A stretch of DNA of 64,000 nt from Cladocopium goreaui (GCA_947184155.2 CAMXCT020000466.1:1-64000), one strand, 5' to 3'; positions 52,264 through 62,019 are shown, numbered from the stretch's first letter. Notes: generated by a model not told the origin, from the sequence alone. Numbers and translations: made by a program.

Positions 52264-52899
52264 TGTGAAAAATCATCCTATGTATAGCTAGCGTAGCGAT
52301 CTTGTGCTTGAACTTAGGTAGTTGTTAGTTGCTTTGTAGTTGTAGTTTGTGGACTTGCGTAGTTTGGACTTTGTTTTGTAGTTAGCAGGTGATTGTGATG
52401 TAGTTAATCGATCTCATCTCATTCCGTCACAAAGAGTTGTGACGGAGTTGCCATTTTTCGTTTGTAGTTAGCCGTTTTTAGGTTTTCTGCACGTTGTAGG
52501 GTATTCCACACGAGAACCAAACTGCACGAAACCAATCTTAGGTTTTTAGGAACCGAGAAACCTGTTTTGCACGTTTCTAGATTGGTAGAATCGTTTTTGC
52601 ACAATTAAGTTTGTAGAGATTTTGGAATCTCCTTGACTGGACCGGAATCCAGTTTGCTTTACCCACAGAAACTCACTTAGTTTCTGTGTTCTGAACTGTG
52701 TTTACCAACGTGAACGTTGGCTCAAGCCTGCGAGAGCGAAAAGTGTGTGAGTGTGTCGCCGTGAGACGGCCTGGGAGAGTCGATACTGCAGAAACGCGAA
52801 ACGATCGCCGTTTGTTTGTGTTTTGGTTTGGGTTTACTTTGAGCACGAGAGGTTTGAAAGCGGTTTTCGCGATCTAACTTTGTGTGGCAAAGTTTTACG
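52264..52899 (+). repeat. Copia 3' LTR
   Basis: Same ends as the 5' LTR; two 2-bp insertions account for the four-base length difference. All four hairpin stems are preserved. Confidence 0.93.
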
Positions 52900-52904
52900 G
52901 ACAG
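52900..52904. repeat. Copia target-site duplication GACAG, right
   Basis: Follows the 3' LTR directly and matches 42099-42103. Confidence 0.9.
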
Positions 52905-53024
52905 ACCTGTTTGGCAGCGATGAACCTGCAGTTGCTGAGGATGCTTCAGGAGTCAGTCCCACGACTGTGGCAGACGATGATCATGACAAACAGCGTACTC
53001 TTGAATCTGTTGTATCTGAAAAAA
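52905..53024 (+). CDS. DIRS ORF1, 3' part, ending at a frameshift heptamer
   Basis: Continues 41944-42103 (DLFGSDEPAVAEDASG, then SVVSEKN). At 53018-53024 the frame reads A_AAA_AAC, the classical X_XXY_YYZ -1 slippery site in exactly the right phase. A -1 shift there enters the tyrosine recombinase frame. Without the shift the protein ends at a TGA at about 53081. Confidence 0.6.
53018..53024 (+). promoter_or_regulatory. Candidate -1 ribosomal frameshift site A_AAA_AAC
   Basis: Zero-frame codons are GAA AAA AAC. After -1 slippage the next codons are CGT GAC TCA, which is the YR frame with no intervening stop. A downstream RNA structure is needed by analogy with known sites and was not demonstrated. 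A simple indel in the A7 run is the alternative. Confidence 0.5.
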
Positions 53025-54468
53025 ACGTGACTCATCGCCAGTGGATGCTTCAACAACGGCTTTCAGTTTTGATGCTGCTTTGAATGTTGCTTTCAATTCT
53101 GCAGACGCTGAACAACCTAAACAAATTTGGGAAACAAGTATTTGGAAACACATATTTGGAAGTGATGACACTGTTTTGGACTTCGACGTTTGGGGGCCTC
53201 AAGTCACCAGGCCGACTCCATCGCTGTGGGGTGTGGACAGTCAAATTTTGGAGACCGAGACAGAGCTTGCAAAGAAACGTGCACATGCTCATACTTGCAC
53301 GTACATGGATGTTGTTTCTTTCAAACCTGACATTCCTTGGCAAGATCAGAGGGAAGCAGATTTGCAACAAGGTATCAAACTTTGGATTGCAGTAACCAGC
53401 AGGTGGAGTGATCAGAGCACTCTTGCGGTGAAGCTGGGGGAAATGCGGACAGAGGAAGAAGTGTTCACTATGTTTGCCCATGTTTTCTCAGGGAGGGCTC
53501 CAGTGACCATACGTAAACGTGGTGCAGCCATTCTCAAGGTGTGCGACTACTTGGAACAGAATGCACTGGAACCTTTCCCAATGAAAGAGATCACGTTCTA
53601 CAGGTTTCTTTGCAGAGCAGAAGCCATGGGGGCCCCGGCCAGCAGGTTGAAGGGCATGATCCAGGCCATTGCTTTTTGCAGACACGTGTTGGACGTGGTG
53701 GAGCTGCAGTGCGTCCTAGACAGCAAGAGGTGCAGTGGAGTGGCAAGGGAGTCATGCCCCAAGGAGCGGAAGCAAGCCAGCCCGCTGACTGTGTGCGAGC
53801 TGAACAAGTTGCACATGTTGGTGGACACAAGTTCAGACCCTTGGGATGCGGTCTTTGCCGGAGCGGCGCTCTTGTGCTGCTATTGCAGAGGCAGATGGGG
53901 AGACCTGATGAGGGGTGAAAAGGCATTTGTTGATTGTGACGAAGGAGGCAAGCCTGCCTACTTTGAGACGAGGACAGGACGGCATAAGACAATGAGCTCA
54001 CAAATGCACAGACACCAGTTCTTGCCAATGGTTGCGCCGGTGAAAGGCGTGCATGGTGGTGATTGGGTCGGCCCATGGTTGCAGAGAAGGCGTGAGCTTG
54101 GACTGGCCTTCCCGCCACAGGGTCTCATCATGCCGGCACCAGACAGAGAAGGTGGGGCTTCGCAGAGGCCGCTGGAGTCTGGAGAGTGCGGGAAGTGGCT
54201 TCGACGTGTGCTGGACATTGGCATTGCAGAAACCACTGATCCTGACAGAAGGGTCAGCAGTCACAGCCTCAAATGTACGATGTTGTCATTTGCAGCCAAG
54301 AGAGGGTTGTCTGTCCCTGACCGATTGATGTTAGGATATCATGCATCCCAAATGCACATGGCAATGGTGTATTCTAGGGATGGTGCAGCTGCAAGTCTTC
54401 TCCTGCTAGAACAGTTGATTGATGACATTGCCAGAGGGAAATTCAAACCTGACAGCACTAGAATCTAG
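53025..54468 (+). CDS. DIRS tyrosine recombinase (YR)
   Basis: Open from just after a TGA at about 53014 in this frame; no ATG near the start, consistent with entry by -1 frameshift (the 53041 GTG is not needed). The catalytic set is visible: Arg in CCYCRGRWGDL (about 53880), His and Lys in SSHSLKCT (about 54262), His in LGYHAS (about 54340) and the nucleophile Tyr in MVYSRD (54370-54372). This is the R...HxxK...H...Y pattern of DIRS recombinases. It would integrate the circular DNA form of the element. Overlaps the next ORF by about 50 nt in a different frame. It comes before RT here, unlike most DIRS elements. Confidence 0.85.
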
Positions 54469-54859
54469 AAGCGGCAGAGTTGTGGAGTCCCCTGGAGTTG
54501 TGCCTGAACCTCAGAACGACACGGTCAAGGCAGAAGTTGTCTTGTCATCAGATGAAGAGCAATGTGGCCAGCTGGATGAGTCTGACTCTTCAGGCAGCAC
54601 GTCCGACTCAGGGTCATCCTCAGGAGACATTCCGGAGGACCACGAGCTGAACAAGACCTTTGCACCGCCGAAGCCTCCAGAGGGTTTCCAAAGGTGGCAA
54701 CATGCAAAGCTGAAAACAATTCATTTGACTGAGCCTGGATATTTCAAAGTTTTCGTTTGTGGCAGGGCGGTAGGAGCTTTTCACCATCAGATCAGTCAGG
54801 ACCCACGGTTTGACTCTCCAGTGTGTTGGGCATGTTTCAACAAGGCCGACAAGGTTTGA
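54419..54859 (+). CDS. Small acidic ORF with C-terminal CxxCF motif
   Basis: A 146-codon frame overlapping the end of YR. The first half is acidic and Ser-rich (DESDSSGSTSDSGSSSGD); the second half is compact: EGFQRWQHAKLKTIHL and CGR...SPVCWACFNKADKV, which could hold a small Cys/His metal site. It may be a separate protein or a C-terminal extension of YR through a shift in the overlap. I do not recognise a family. Confidence 0.5.
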   Translation: MMTLPEGNSNLTALESRSGRVVESPGVVPEPQNDTVKAEVVLSSDEEQCGQLDESDSSGSTSDSGSSSGDIPEDHELNKTFAPPKPPEGFQRWQHAKLKTIHLTEPGYFKVFVCGRAVGAFHHQISQDPRFDSPVCWACFNKADKV

Positions 54860-56128
54860 GCCGGACAACACACTTTTGAAGTAGAGTTTGAAACCAAACA
54901 TGTCAGACGTGTGTTTCAGTTGTGCTTTGCATGTTGTTTTTTAAACCACAAACTTTACGTGCCACTTGTCATTAGTTTTATTTTGTTTGCTGTCAACTTG
55001 GTTTCTCACAAGCCGCATTGGAACACGTTGCACCACTGCCTGAAGCTCAGAGGTAGTTTTTGCAGAACGTTGGAATTCCAAATCACTCCAAATTTGGACG
55101 GTTGTTTGTTCAATTTCATTTCATGTGAGTACTTACCAGTTGCAGCATGATTCACACTTGTGCCTGTTTAGTGCAAGATGAGTGACTGGAGAGACGTGCA
55201 GGGTTAGGCACGGGAGCGTCCGGACCAATGCAACATTCTCAGGGATGACGCGTGCCTAGCCTAGTCTTACTTTCACCATGCCTTTTGCAGTAGGCCATGT
55301 TCAGGCGTGGAATCCACAGCACGAGTCATTGATGCAGTTTAGCTCTTTCTTGAATTTTCCATGTGTCATTTTCATTGAGAACAGATGCATTGATAAACAA
55401 GACGCTGGCAGACCGCACCATGCGCGCCACAGTGCAGCTCGACGTCAACACAGGCGCCACTCAAGGTCAGTGCAGTTGCACATGTGACCCAACATGTGTT
55501 GCAAAACGTGTTGTCTTTTTGACATTGACATTGTGTACCAATGTTGCTGCACTGATGTAGAGTGGTAGCACTGAATGTTAATCTGACATTCACAGTTGTC
55601 GGCTGCGGCAAACAACCTCGGACACAGAGTGAGTCCAAAAGCACCGCCCATGGTCTGCAACATACACCTAGAATCCTTTCTCGGGCATTTTAGAAGCAAA
55701 AAAAATTACGACCGAGTTTTTCTACTCCGCTCACAAACTCGGTCGTAATTCTGTGGGGCATTTGTTGGCTCTGAATTCGTCACATGCCTGTGGGCTGACT
55801 GCATGTGTGGTTGTCATTTTTCGGTTTTTCTTTGAAACATTTCAGAGATGTCGGGACACAACATGGCGTCAACCAGAGTTGTGCAGCTGACACATGAATT
55901 TCGTCATGTGCGTGGAGAGGCTCAGCTACTAGGGATGACAACCTGTAGTTGGCTGAACACGACATTCATGACTTCAGTGGCGTAAGGGAGCTGATAGAAA
56001 TCTCATCACACCTTTGCAGAACTGAAGCGCTTTTTCCATAGGACAGATTTCAACTCAGGAGGACTTCAAAGTCATAGCAATATTTTGACACAACATACGG
56101 TCTTTCCTTTTCAGTTTTTAGATAGGCG
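54860..56128 (+). other. DIRS internal noncoding region
   Basis: About 1.27 kb without a convincing ORF, between the recombinase block and the Gag-like block. Contains the perfect inverted repeat at 55704-55750. The length suggests a second promoter or leader region for Gag-MT-RT expression. Confidence 0.4.
55704..55750. other. Perfect 16-bp inverted repeat (hairpin)
   Basis: aattacgaccgagttt (55704-55719) and its exact reverse complement (55735-55750) with a 15-nt loop. Lies about 380 bp before the Gag-like frame. Could be an RNA stem-loop, a terminator of the upstream transcript or a protein-binding site. Confidence 0.8.
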
Positions 56129-57364
56129 TTGCTGGCAAACATGGCACTGGTTGAGAGCAGTGCGGCCTTCACCCCGAGATGCACAGAAATCGATCAGACA
56201 GGCAACTTTGGGAATGCTCTGGCAGCGCAAAACATTTCCACGTTTAGTGGCATGGCTTTCTCTTTGGGAACGCCCCAGACGCCGCCGACGGATCAGCAGT
56301 TCAACACGTTGGCACAGGCAGTCTTTGGGGCAGGAGTGACATTGGGCCAGACTTCAATGTTGAGGAGGTTGCACTTCGAATCAACAACTCTGATGATCGC
56401 TTCTGTGAAACAGAGGGTGGACAGTGAAGCAGCTGACAAGGCTGATGTTGTGAAACGGATTCCAATAGCAGAGAAGCGCTACAGACAGGAACAATAGGAG
56501 AAAAGACTCACTGGAGTCAAGATTAGCGGTGAACTTGAACCCAGCCACCAATTGCTGGACCTGGCCAACAACATTTTGGAGACAGGTGCTTTGGTTTGGA
56601 TTGCTCCTAGCCGATGCACGAAGAGAGCAGATGAGGTGCAGATGGCCATCAAGGAGCGGCCTTCGGCTGTGCAAGTCGAAAACCATCAACTACGTGTATC
56701 ACAGATGGCCGAAGAGTTCAAGGCAGACTATGGCAGTGAGATCAAGCTTCAATGGTGCTGGCAGAGAAGGGGGCTTGCGATGGACCAGTGCAGGCTGCTG
56801 TCATGGGAAATTCATGACGCCTGGGTGCACCAGCTTTTTCGCACCCTGAGCCATCCTGCACCCCCTGGGTTTCAACAAGTCAAGGTGGAACAGCTTGTGC
56901 GAGCAGACCGTGAGCTGTGGACACTGCTTGCCCAAGATGTCAAAGGCAGTCTTAAGCCTACTCCAACAGGAGACATACCCTTGGATGCCATGGTGAGCAG
57001 ATTGTGCCATGACCCGAGGATTACAAGGTTCTTGCTGCCAACAACAGCAGCAGCAAGAGCAGCTGACAAGGAGGTGGTGACCAAGAAGACCACCCCCGGA
57101 GCTCCAGTGCAAGCAGCAGCGAAGAGTACGAACAAACGAAGAAAGACCAGGGCAGAGAAAAGTTGCCCGGAAGAGTTGCGGAAGTTCAATCTGAAGCGCG
57201 AGCATGGCCCAATTTGTTGGGCATACAACCTGAAAGCGGGTTGCAAGAACTCGACATCTGGCAAGCCATCCAGATGTGCAAAGGGATACCATGCATGTGC
57301 TCATTGCCACAAGCCGGGGCATTCAGTTGTGGTGTGCCGTGGGCTTGGCAAAGATGGAGCTTGA
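56129..57364 (+). CDS. DIRS Gag-like protein with zinc knuckle
   Basis: One frame from 56129, broken by a TAG at 56495-56497 (between YRQEQ and EKRLTG, where a coiled coil would be continuous) and ending at a TGA at 57362-57364. The second part has a basic stretch (TNKRRKTRAEKS) and a Cys/His cluster with CAKGYHACAHCHKPGHSVVVC, a CCHC knuckle of Gag nucleocapsid type. The same frame continues after the TGA into the methyltransferase/RT ORF, so Gag and Pol are separated only by an in-frame stop. Confidence 0.7.
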
Positions 57365-59116
57365 CAAGTCTCACCCACTGGGGCCACTTTGGCCCCAGGT
57401 GGGAAGCGAAAATCTGTTTCACAAGAGCCACAATCGAATATCGACACAAGGCTTTGCAAGAGAAGGGGTGCAAGGAGCAAACATGTTGAAGACAGTTTAC
57501 AAATTGCATCTGGCACTCCGCAACAAGTGGAGCAGGAGGCCAATTCAAAGAGTTCAAGGCTTGGTGAATTTGCAATGCAATACAAATCAAAGTTTGAGGG
57601 AAAGCTGCTTCACGATCTAATTTTTGTAGAGATCTGTGCAGGCAGTGCTAGACTGACCAGGGCTGCCCGCGATGCTGGTTTCAATCGAATAGCAGTGGAC
57701 CACACGGACAGACGATCGTGTGGCATAGATATTTGCATATTTGAACTTGAGGACCAAGATCAGGTCAACGACCTCTGTCAGTTTCTGGAAGCGGAGGCAG
57801 ACAACATTGCTGCAGTTTGGATAGCTCCTTCTTGTGGGACTGCAAGCAAGGCGCGTGAAAGACGCCTACCTCAACTACAAAGGCTTGGCATCGCAGTGCC
57901 GGTTCCGCTGCGATCGGTGGACCAGCCAGACCAGATTGATGGCCTGGCCGATACAGACAAGCTGAAGGTGGAGAAGGCAAATTTGCTTTACAGTGCAGTG
58001 GAGCAGATCACTCGTACAACTTGCAGGGCCAACATTTTCACTGGCATTGAAAATCCAGGCAACAGCCATTACTGGAACACGACACCGATGGTGAGCATCA
58101 TGGAGGAATTTGGACGCAAGTTTGTAACATTTCACAACTGCAGTCATGGGGGGTCAAGAGACAAGTTGACCTCGATTTGGGTCAATGACGACTGGTTGGA
58201 TGCGCTGGAGGCGAGATGTGACAACTCACGCAGTCACAATTCTTGGAAAGTCACAGTCGGGAAAAATTCAGTTCCTTTTCCCACAGCAGAAGAGGCGGCA
58301 TATCCGCAGATACTATGTCAGCGCATCATTGAGTGCGTGAAGCGACAAGTCCTCCGATTGGGGGCTATGGAATCCACAACCCTGGCAGAGCAGGTTCAAC
58401 AACCGGACGCAGATGTGGCAGGGCGCATTGCTTTGGGATCCTTGCCGCGTGGAGCAAAACTCCGCCCACTTGTGGCTGAATTTGGCCGTTTTGTTACGGT
58501 TGTGGTGCCCCCACAAAACCCGGAGACGATTGAGACCTTCATTTCGTCCTTTCCAAAAGGGTCCAAAATCACTGCACGACAACTGCGGAAACGGGGAGAG
58601 GTGCGGGTCGTGGAGGAAGAGTGCAAATTTCTTGCTGGCGTGGAACATTTGGATCATGATGACATGGTTGAACTTTGTTGGGTAGGAGTGCCCAGCACAC
58701 CCGAGGACTTTGTCAATCGGGCCTACAAAGCGGGACACCCTAGAGGTCTCGATGTTCACGTTGACGAAGCTATGCGAAATGTGGTCAGGGCAAACCTTTT
58801 AGACCCACCGTTTGTCTTGGCCAAGAAGAGGGCCCTATACTTGAAGAGGTGGACTGCGAGGGCCAAAGAGCTTGCAGTGGCGGAAGAACAACTTAGGGAA
58901 CAGATGCCTGAGCATGTTCGTGGCGTTGTGGGTCAAAAGAGACTGGTTTTGCTTGGTGAAATGTTGTCTGACCTAGGGTACCCAGATGACAAACTTGTCA
59001 GTGACATAGCAGCTGGTTTCCGTTTGAGTGGTTACATGACACGTTCAAACGTTTTCAGAGCAAAGTCCAAAAGGCCACCGATGTCCATGGAGACACTCAA
59101 GAAGTTGGGCAAATAG
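57365..59116 (+). CDS. DIRS methyltransferase-like domain and RT N-terminal part
   Basis: In frame with the Gag-like ORF. FVEICAGSARLTRAARDAGF is a class I SAM-binding motif I (ExxAGSxxLT), followed by an acidic D at the end of strand 2 (AVDHTD) and VWIAPSCGTASKARERR in the position of motif IV. Related domains occur in dinoflagellate retroelements and, as methyltransferases of other types, in DIRS elements generally. Whether it methylates DNA cannot be told. The C-terminal third (LLGEMLSDLGYPDDKLVSD) leads into RT. Ends at a TAG (59114-59116), after which the same frame continues. Confidence 0.65.
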   Translation, partial: QVSPTGATLAPGGKRKSVSQEPQSNIDTRLCKRRGARSKHVEDSLQIASGTPQQVEQEANSKSSRLGEFAMQYKSKFEGKLLHDLIFVEICAGSARLTRAARDAGFNRIAVDHTDRRSCGIDICIFELEDQDQVNDLCQFLEAEADNIAAVWIAPSCGTASKARERRLPQLQRLGIAVPVPLRSVDQPDQIDGLADTDKLKVEKANLLYSAVEQITRTTCRANIFTGIENPGNSHYWNTTPMVSIMEEFGRKFVTFHNCSHGGSRDKLTSIWVNDDWLDALEARCDNSRSHNSWKVTVGKNSVPFPTAEEAAYPQILCQRIIECVKRQVLRLGAMESTTLAEQVQQPDADVAGRIALGSLPRGAKLRPLVAEFGRFVTVVVPPQNPETIETFISSFPKGSKITARQLRKRGEVRVVEEECKFLAGVEHLDHDDMVELCWVGVPSTPEDFVNRAYKAGHPRGLDVHVDEAMRNVVRANLLDPPFVLAKKRALYLKRWTARAKELAVAEEQLREQMPEHVRGVVGQKRLVLLGEMLSDLGYPDDKLVSDIAAGFRLSGYMTRSNVFRAKSKRPPMSMETLKKLGK

Positions 59117-59668
59117 TTCAACTCAAAGAATTTTGCGTCATTGAGCAAGCGCCAAGAGACGGAGCTTGAGGAGGCCACTTGGAAAGAGACGCAAGCCGAG
59201 CTGGAGAAAGGATGGATTTTTCTTGATGAGGAGAATGCTACAGAAGGCAAGTTTGTTGGAAAACGTTTCGGCATCCGTCAGGGGCCAAAGATAAGGGTCA
59301 TTGATGATTGCACTTGCTGTGGCATCAACCTGACGGTCGGACTTCATGAGAAGTTCAAGTTGCATTCTGTGGATTTCCTTGCGGCGATGTTGGGATGCGC
59401 CATGAAGTTGTGCCCAGCTGAGGGGCGCCCCACATTGAAAGGCAGGACGTACGATTTGCGCTCTGCCTACAAGCAATTTGCGGTGCATCCTGACGACCGT
59501 GCAGTCCTTAGGATGGGTGTAAACTTACCAGACAGTGACAAGTGTGCCATCATCGGCTTCAATTCACTGCCTTTTGGAGCAGTGGGGTCAGTGGCAGGCT
59601 TTTTGAGAGTCAGCCCTTTGGTATCTGGGCTACTTTGGCCTTGGGCTTCTTTGGAGTGCCTTCTATGA
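59117..59668 (+). CDS. DIRS reverse transcriptase, fingers/palm part
   Basis: Same frame as the preceding ORF after an in-frame TAG. RFGIRQGPKIRVIDDCTCCG (RT block 2), TYDLRSAYKQFAVHPDDRAV (block 3 with the first catalytic Asp) and GFNSLPFGAVGSVAGFLRVS (block 4) are all of DIRS/Ty3-like RT type. After FLRVS the frame is lost by one extra base at about 59611, and the YDD block is found in the next frame. The protein cannot be functional as assembled. Confidence 0.8.
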   Translation, partial: FNSKNFASLSKRQETELEEATWKETQAELEKGWIFLDEENATEGKFVGKRFGIRQGPKIRVIDDCTCCGINLTVGLHEKFKLHSVDFLAAMLGCAMKLCPAEGRPTLKGRTYDLRSAYKQFAVHPDDRAVLRMGVNLPDSDKCAIIGFNSLPFGAVGSVAGFLRVSPLVSGLLWPWASLECLL

Positions 59669-60635
59669 TGACTACACCTTGTTGTCAAGGGCAGAGCTGG
59701 AAAGAAGCAGCAGCTGGGCGTGCGAGGCTTTGTTTGACCTCCTGGCGTTGCAGTACGCAAAGGAAGGCCACAAGTGTGTGCCATTTGACTCCAAGTTCAA
59801 AACCTTGGGGCTTGAGATCGATACTGGATCGTTTCCCGAAGGGCACATTTTGATAGGCCACACTGACAGTCGCAAAGAGGAGCTGCACAGTCAGTTAAAA
59901 GGTTTCCTGGAAGCCAACACCATGACCCACAAAGATGCCGAGCGTATGCGGGGCAGGATGATTTTCTTTGAAGGGTACACCTTCGGACGTGTTGCAAACT
60001 CATCTGTGAAAGCCATAGGACGTTTTTGTCATGGCTCAGAGCGTGCTGCCACCTTTGACTCCTCCATGAGAAGGTCCTTGCAATTTCTACAACAAAGGGT
60101 CTTGACTGGCCGCCCTTTGAGGATTCAGCAGTCCATGCACAACACGTGGATGGTGTTTACTGACGGGGCTTGTGATCCTGAAGCTCGCTCTGGTTCAGTG
60201 GGAGGAGTCATTTATGACCCACAGTGCAATTGTTTGAGGTACTTCGGTGAGAGTGTGCCTCAGCGAGTCATGGATGCATTGCTTGCGACCTCACAGAACC
60301 CTATACATGAGCTTGAAGTGATGCCAATTTTGTTGGCTGCTGAGCTGTGGGGAAAGACCTATGAAGGGTCGCAGGTGGTTTATTACATCGACAATGAGTC
60401 GGCAAGAATGGCGCACATTAGAGGTGACGGAGAAACCTTGCGTGCTGCACAGATGATTCAAGCTTTTGTTGAGATTGAGTCAACTTGTCAGCACCGTGTC
60501 TGGTTTGGCAGGGTACCGAGCTACAGCAATCCAACCGATGGGCCCAGCCGTTTAAACTTCTTGGAAGTTTCAAAACTTGGTGCCACCAGAACCAGTATCA
60601 ACTGGGAGATGGTGATGAAGCACCTTGAGTTGTGA
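59612..60635 (+). CDS. DIRS reverse transcriptase (YDD) and RNase H
   Basis: Shifted frame continuing RT: LWYLGYFGLGLLWSAFYDDY carries the catalytic YDD (59664-59672), then KTLGLEIDTGSF (block 6). RNase H follows: MVFTDGACD (first Asp), PIHELEVMPILLAAEL (Glu), YYIDNESARMAH (Asp) and VPSYSNPTDGPSRL (last Asp region), in the order and spacing of DIRS RNase H. Stops at 60633-60635, nine bases before repeat B1. Confidence 0.85.
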
Positions 60636-60643
60636 CGTGTGGC

Positions 60644-60822
60644 AATGGTCGGAAGGTGCTGAAGCTTTCCCCGATGAAAAAAGAGTGCCGCCACCTCTTG
60701 CGTCAGACATGTCAGTTGTTTTTCATTTTTGTGATTTGAGAGTTTTACGTTGGCGTTTCGTTTTCGTCCGGAAATTTCTACACTTAAAAGAAACACGTGC
60801 GATTAGGTGGAGTGTAGAATAA
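60644..60822 (+). repeat. DIRS split repeat B1
   Basis: Starts aatggtcggaaggtgctg nine bases after the RNase H stop codon and ends tgtagaataa. Identical over 179 nt to B2 as far as I can see. Confidence 0.92.
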
Positions 60823-61081
60823 GTTGCGAGTTTCTCTTGAAAAACTTTCTCTTATTTGCACACGCAACCATGTTTGAGCAAAACAGTTTTTAAATCTGAG
60901 TTTGCAAGTTTTTCAAAGAAACAATTTGTCAAACTTTTGTTTTGCTCATGCGCACTTGTGTTTCTTTTTCCACATGTGAAATTTCAAGATCGGATGAATT
61001 TTATGTTTCGCCCGTAACATCGTCCATCAAGGGTTGGGTGGGAGGGTTTGCCCCTTTTTGTGACGGAAATTTTCGTCTTTC
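60823..61081 (+). repeat. DIRS split repeat A2
   Basis: Repeat of A1, joined directly to B1. Confidence 0.92.
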
Positions 61082-61166
61082 CCTCCCTAGTTTTTCTTTA
61101 ATTTTACCCACCCTCGAAAATATTTCCTTTGGTCTTTTAACAAAAAAGGCCACACCCTTCGGCCCT

Positions 61167-61345
61167 AATGGTCGGAAGGTGCTGAAGCTTTCCCCGATGA
61201 AAAAAGAGTGCCGCCACCTCTTGCGTCAGACATGTCAGTTGTTTTTCATTTTTGTGATTTGAGAGTTTTACGTTGGCGTTTCGTTTTCGTCCGGAAATTT
61301 CTACACTTAAAAGAAACACGTGCGATTAGGTGGAGTGTAGAATAA
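61167..61345 (+). repeat. DIRS terminal repeat B2
   Basis: Right end of the element; repeat of B1. Satellite DNA starts at 61346. Confidence 0.92.
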
Positions 61346-61940
61346 TTCCATGTCCTGGTACACAGATTCACATGCTTCCCTGGTCCATGCTTCGAAGCAT
61401 GTGAAGCTTGAGTATAAGCATATCTCTAAGACAAGGCGTTCCATGTCTAGGTATCGGCTGTTGGCCAGAACAGGAAGAAGAAGTCAAGTCAGATGCTGCA
61501 GTCAGCGGAAGACGATGACCGGGAAAGCAGCCAGAACTAGTTTTCAGGCAGTAGCAGAGGTTTGCCTGGAAACTTTTGCTGCGCCGCAACAGAAAAGGAG
61601 CAGGTAGACACATCGGGCAAGGACAAGAAAGCAAGGTATACACACATGTTCCCAAACAATGCTGGTCATGTTTTGGGAGAAGTGCTTGCACGGAACTGGA
61701 GACACAGCATACCGATAGCAGACTAGTTTCAAGACAAGGCTTTCCATGTCCCGGTATACAGACTCACATGCTTCCCTGGTCTATCCTTCCAAGCATGTGA
61801 AGCTTAAGTATAAGCATATCTCCAAGACAAGGCGTTCCATGTCTAGGTATCAGCTGGTCGCCATAACAGGAAGAAGAAGTCAAGTCAGATGCTGCACGCA
61901 GCGGAAGAGGATAACTGGAAAAGCAGCCAGAACATGGTTG
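61346..61940 (+). repeat. 395-bp satellite, second and third units
   Basis: Phase points ttccatgtcc at 61346 and 61742, 396 bp apart. Breaks down after about 61937. Together with 39691-40112 and 41548-41654 this shows a tandem satellite that existed before the nested insertions. Confidence 0.75.
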
Positions 61941-62019
61941 GAAGATCGCTCTTTCTCAAAGCGTCACGGGGATTTCGACGCATGGTGGCAGCAAAGCTAT
62001 ATTATAAGGCATTCTTTAT

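Larger units (their letters stand above)
42104..52899 (+). mobile_element. Full-length Ty1/copia LTR retrotransposon, 10.8 kb
   Basis: Two LTRs of 632 and 636 bp differing by about seven substitutions and two 2-bp indels (about 99 percent identical), a PBS next to the 5' LTR, a PPT before the 3' LTR, and a 5-bp TSD. The Pol order protease-integrase-RT-RNase H defines Ty1/copia. It is longer than usual because of three 3' modules: a Pol extension, a methyltransferase-like ORF and a membrane Cys-rich ORF. Cytosine methyltransferases captured by Symbiodinium copia elements have been reported in the literature; the domain here is only remotely similar. One frameshift before RNase H is the only clear lesion, so insertion was recent. 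Confidence 0.93.
41655..61345 (+). mobile_element. DIRS/PAT-like tyrosine-recombinase retroelement
   Basis: Termini are split direct repeats: A1 (41655-41913), then the coding region, then B1 (60644-60822), A2 (60823-61081) and B2 (61167-61345). A1 and A2 are both 259 nt, B1 and B2 both 179 nt. The B1/A2 junction equals the join of the two outer ends, as in PAT and Ngaro elements that replicate through a circle. Removing the element restores the 395-bp satellite with no target duplication, as expected for tyrosine-recombinase integration. Without the copia insertion its length is about 8.9 kb. Gene order is short ORF, YR, Cys-rich ORF, Gag-like, methyltransferase-like, RT, RNase H. Confidence 0.88.

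Noticed and set aside
42104-52899. Retrovirus with true envelope
   Set aside because: Pol order is Ty1/copia, and the 3' membrane ORF has no signal peptide, fusion peptide or sufficient length.
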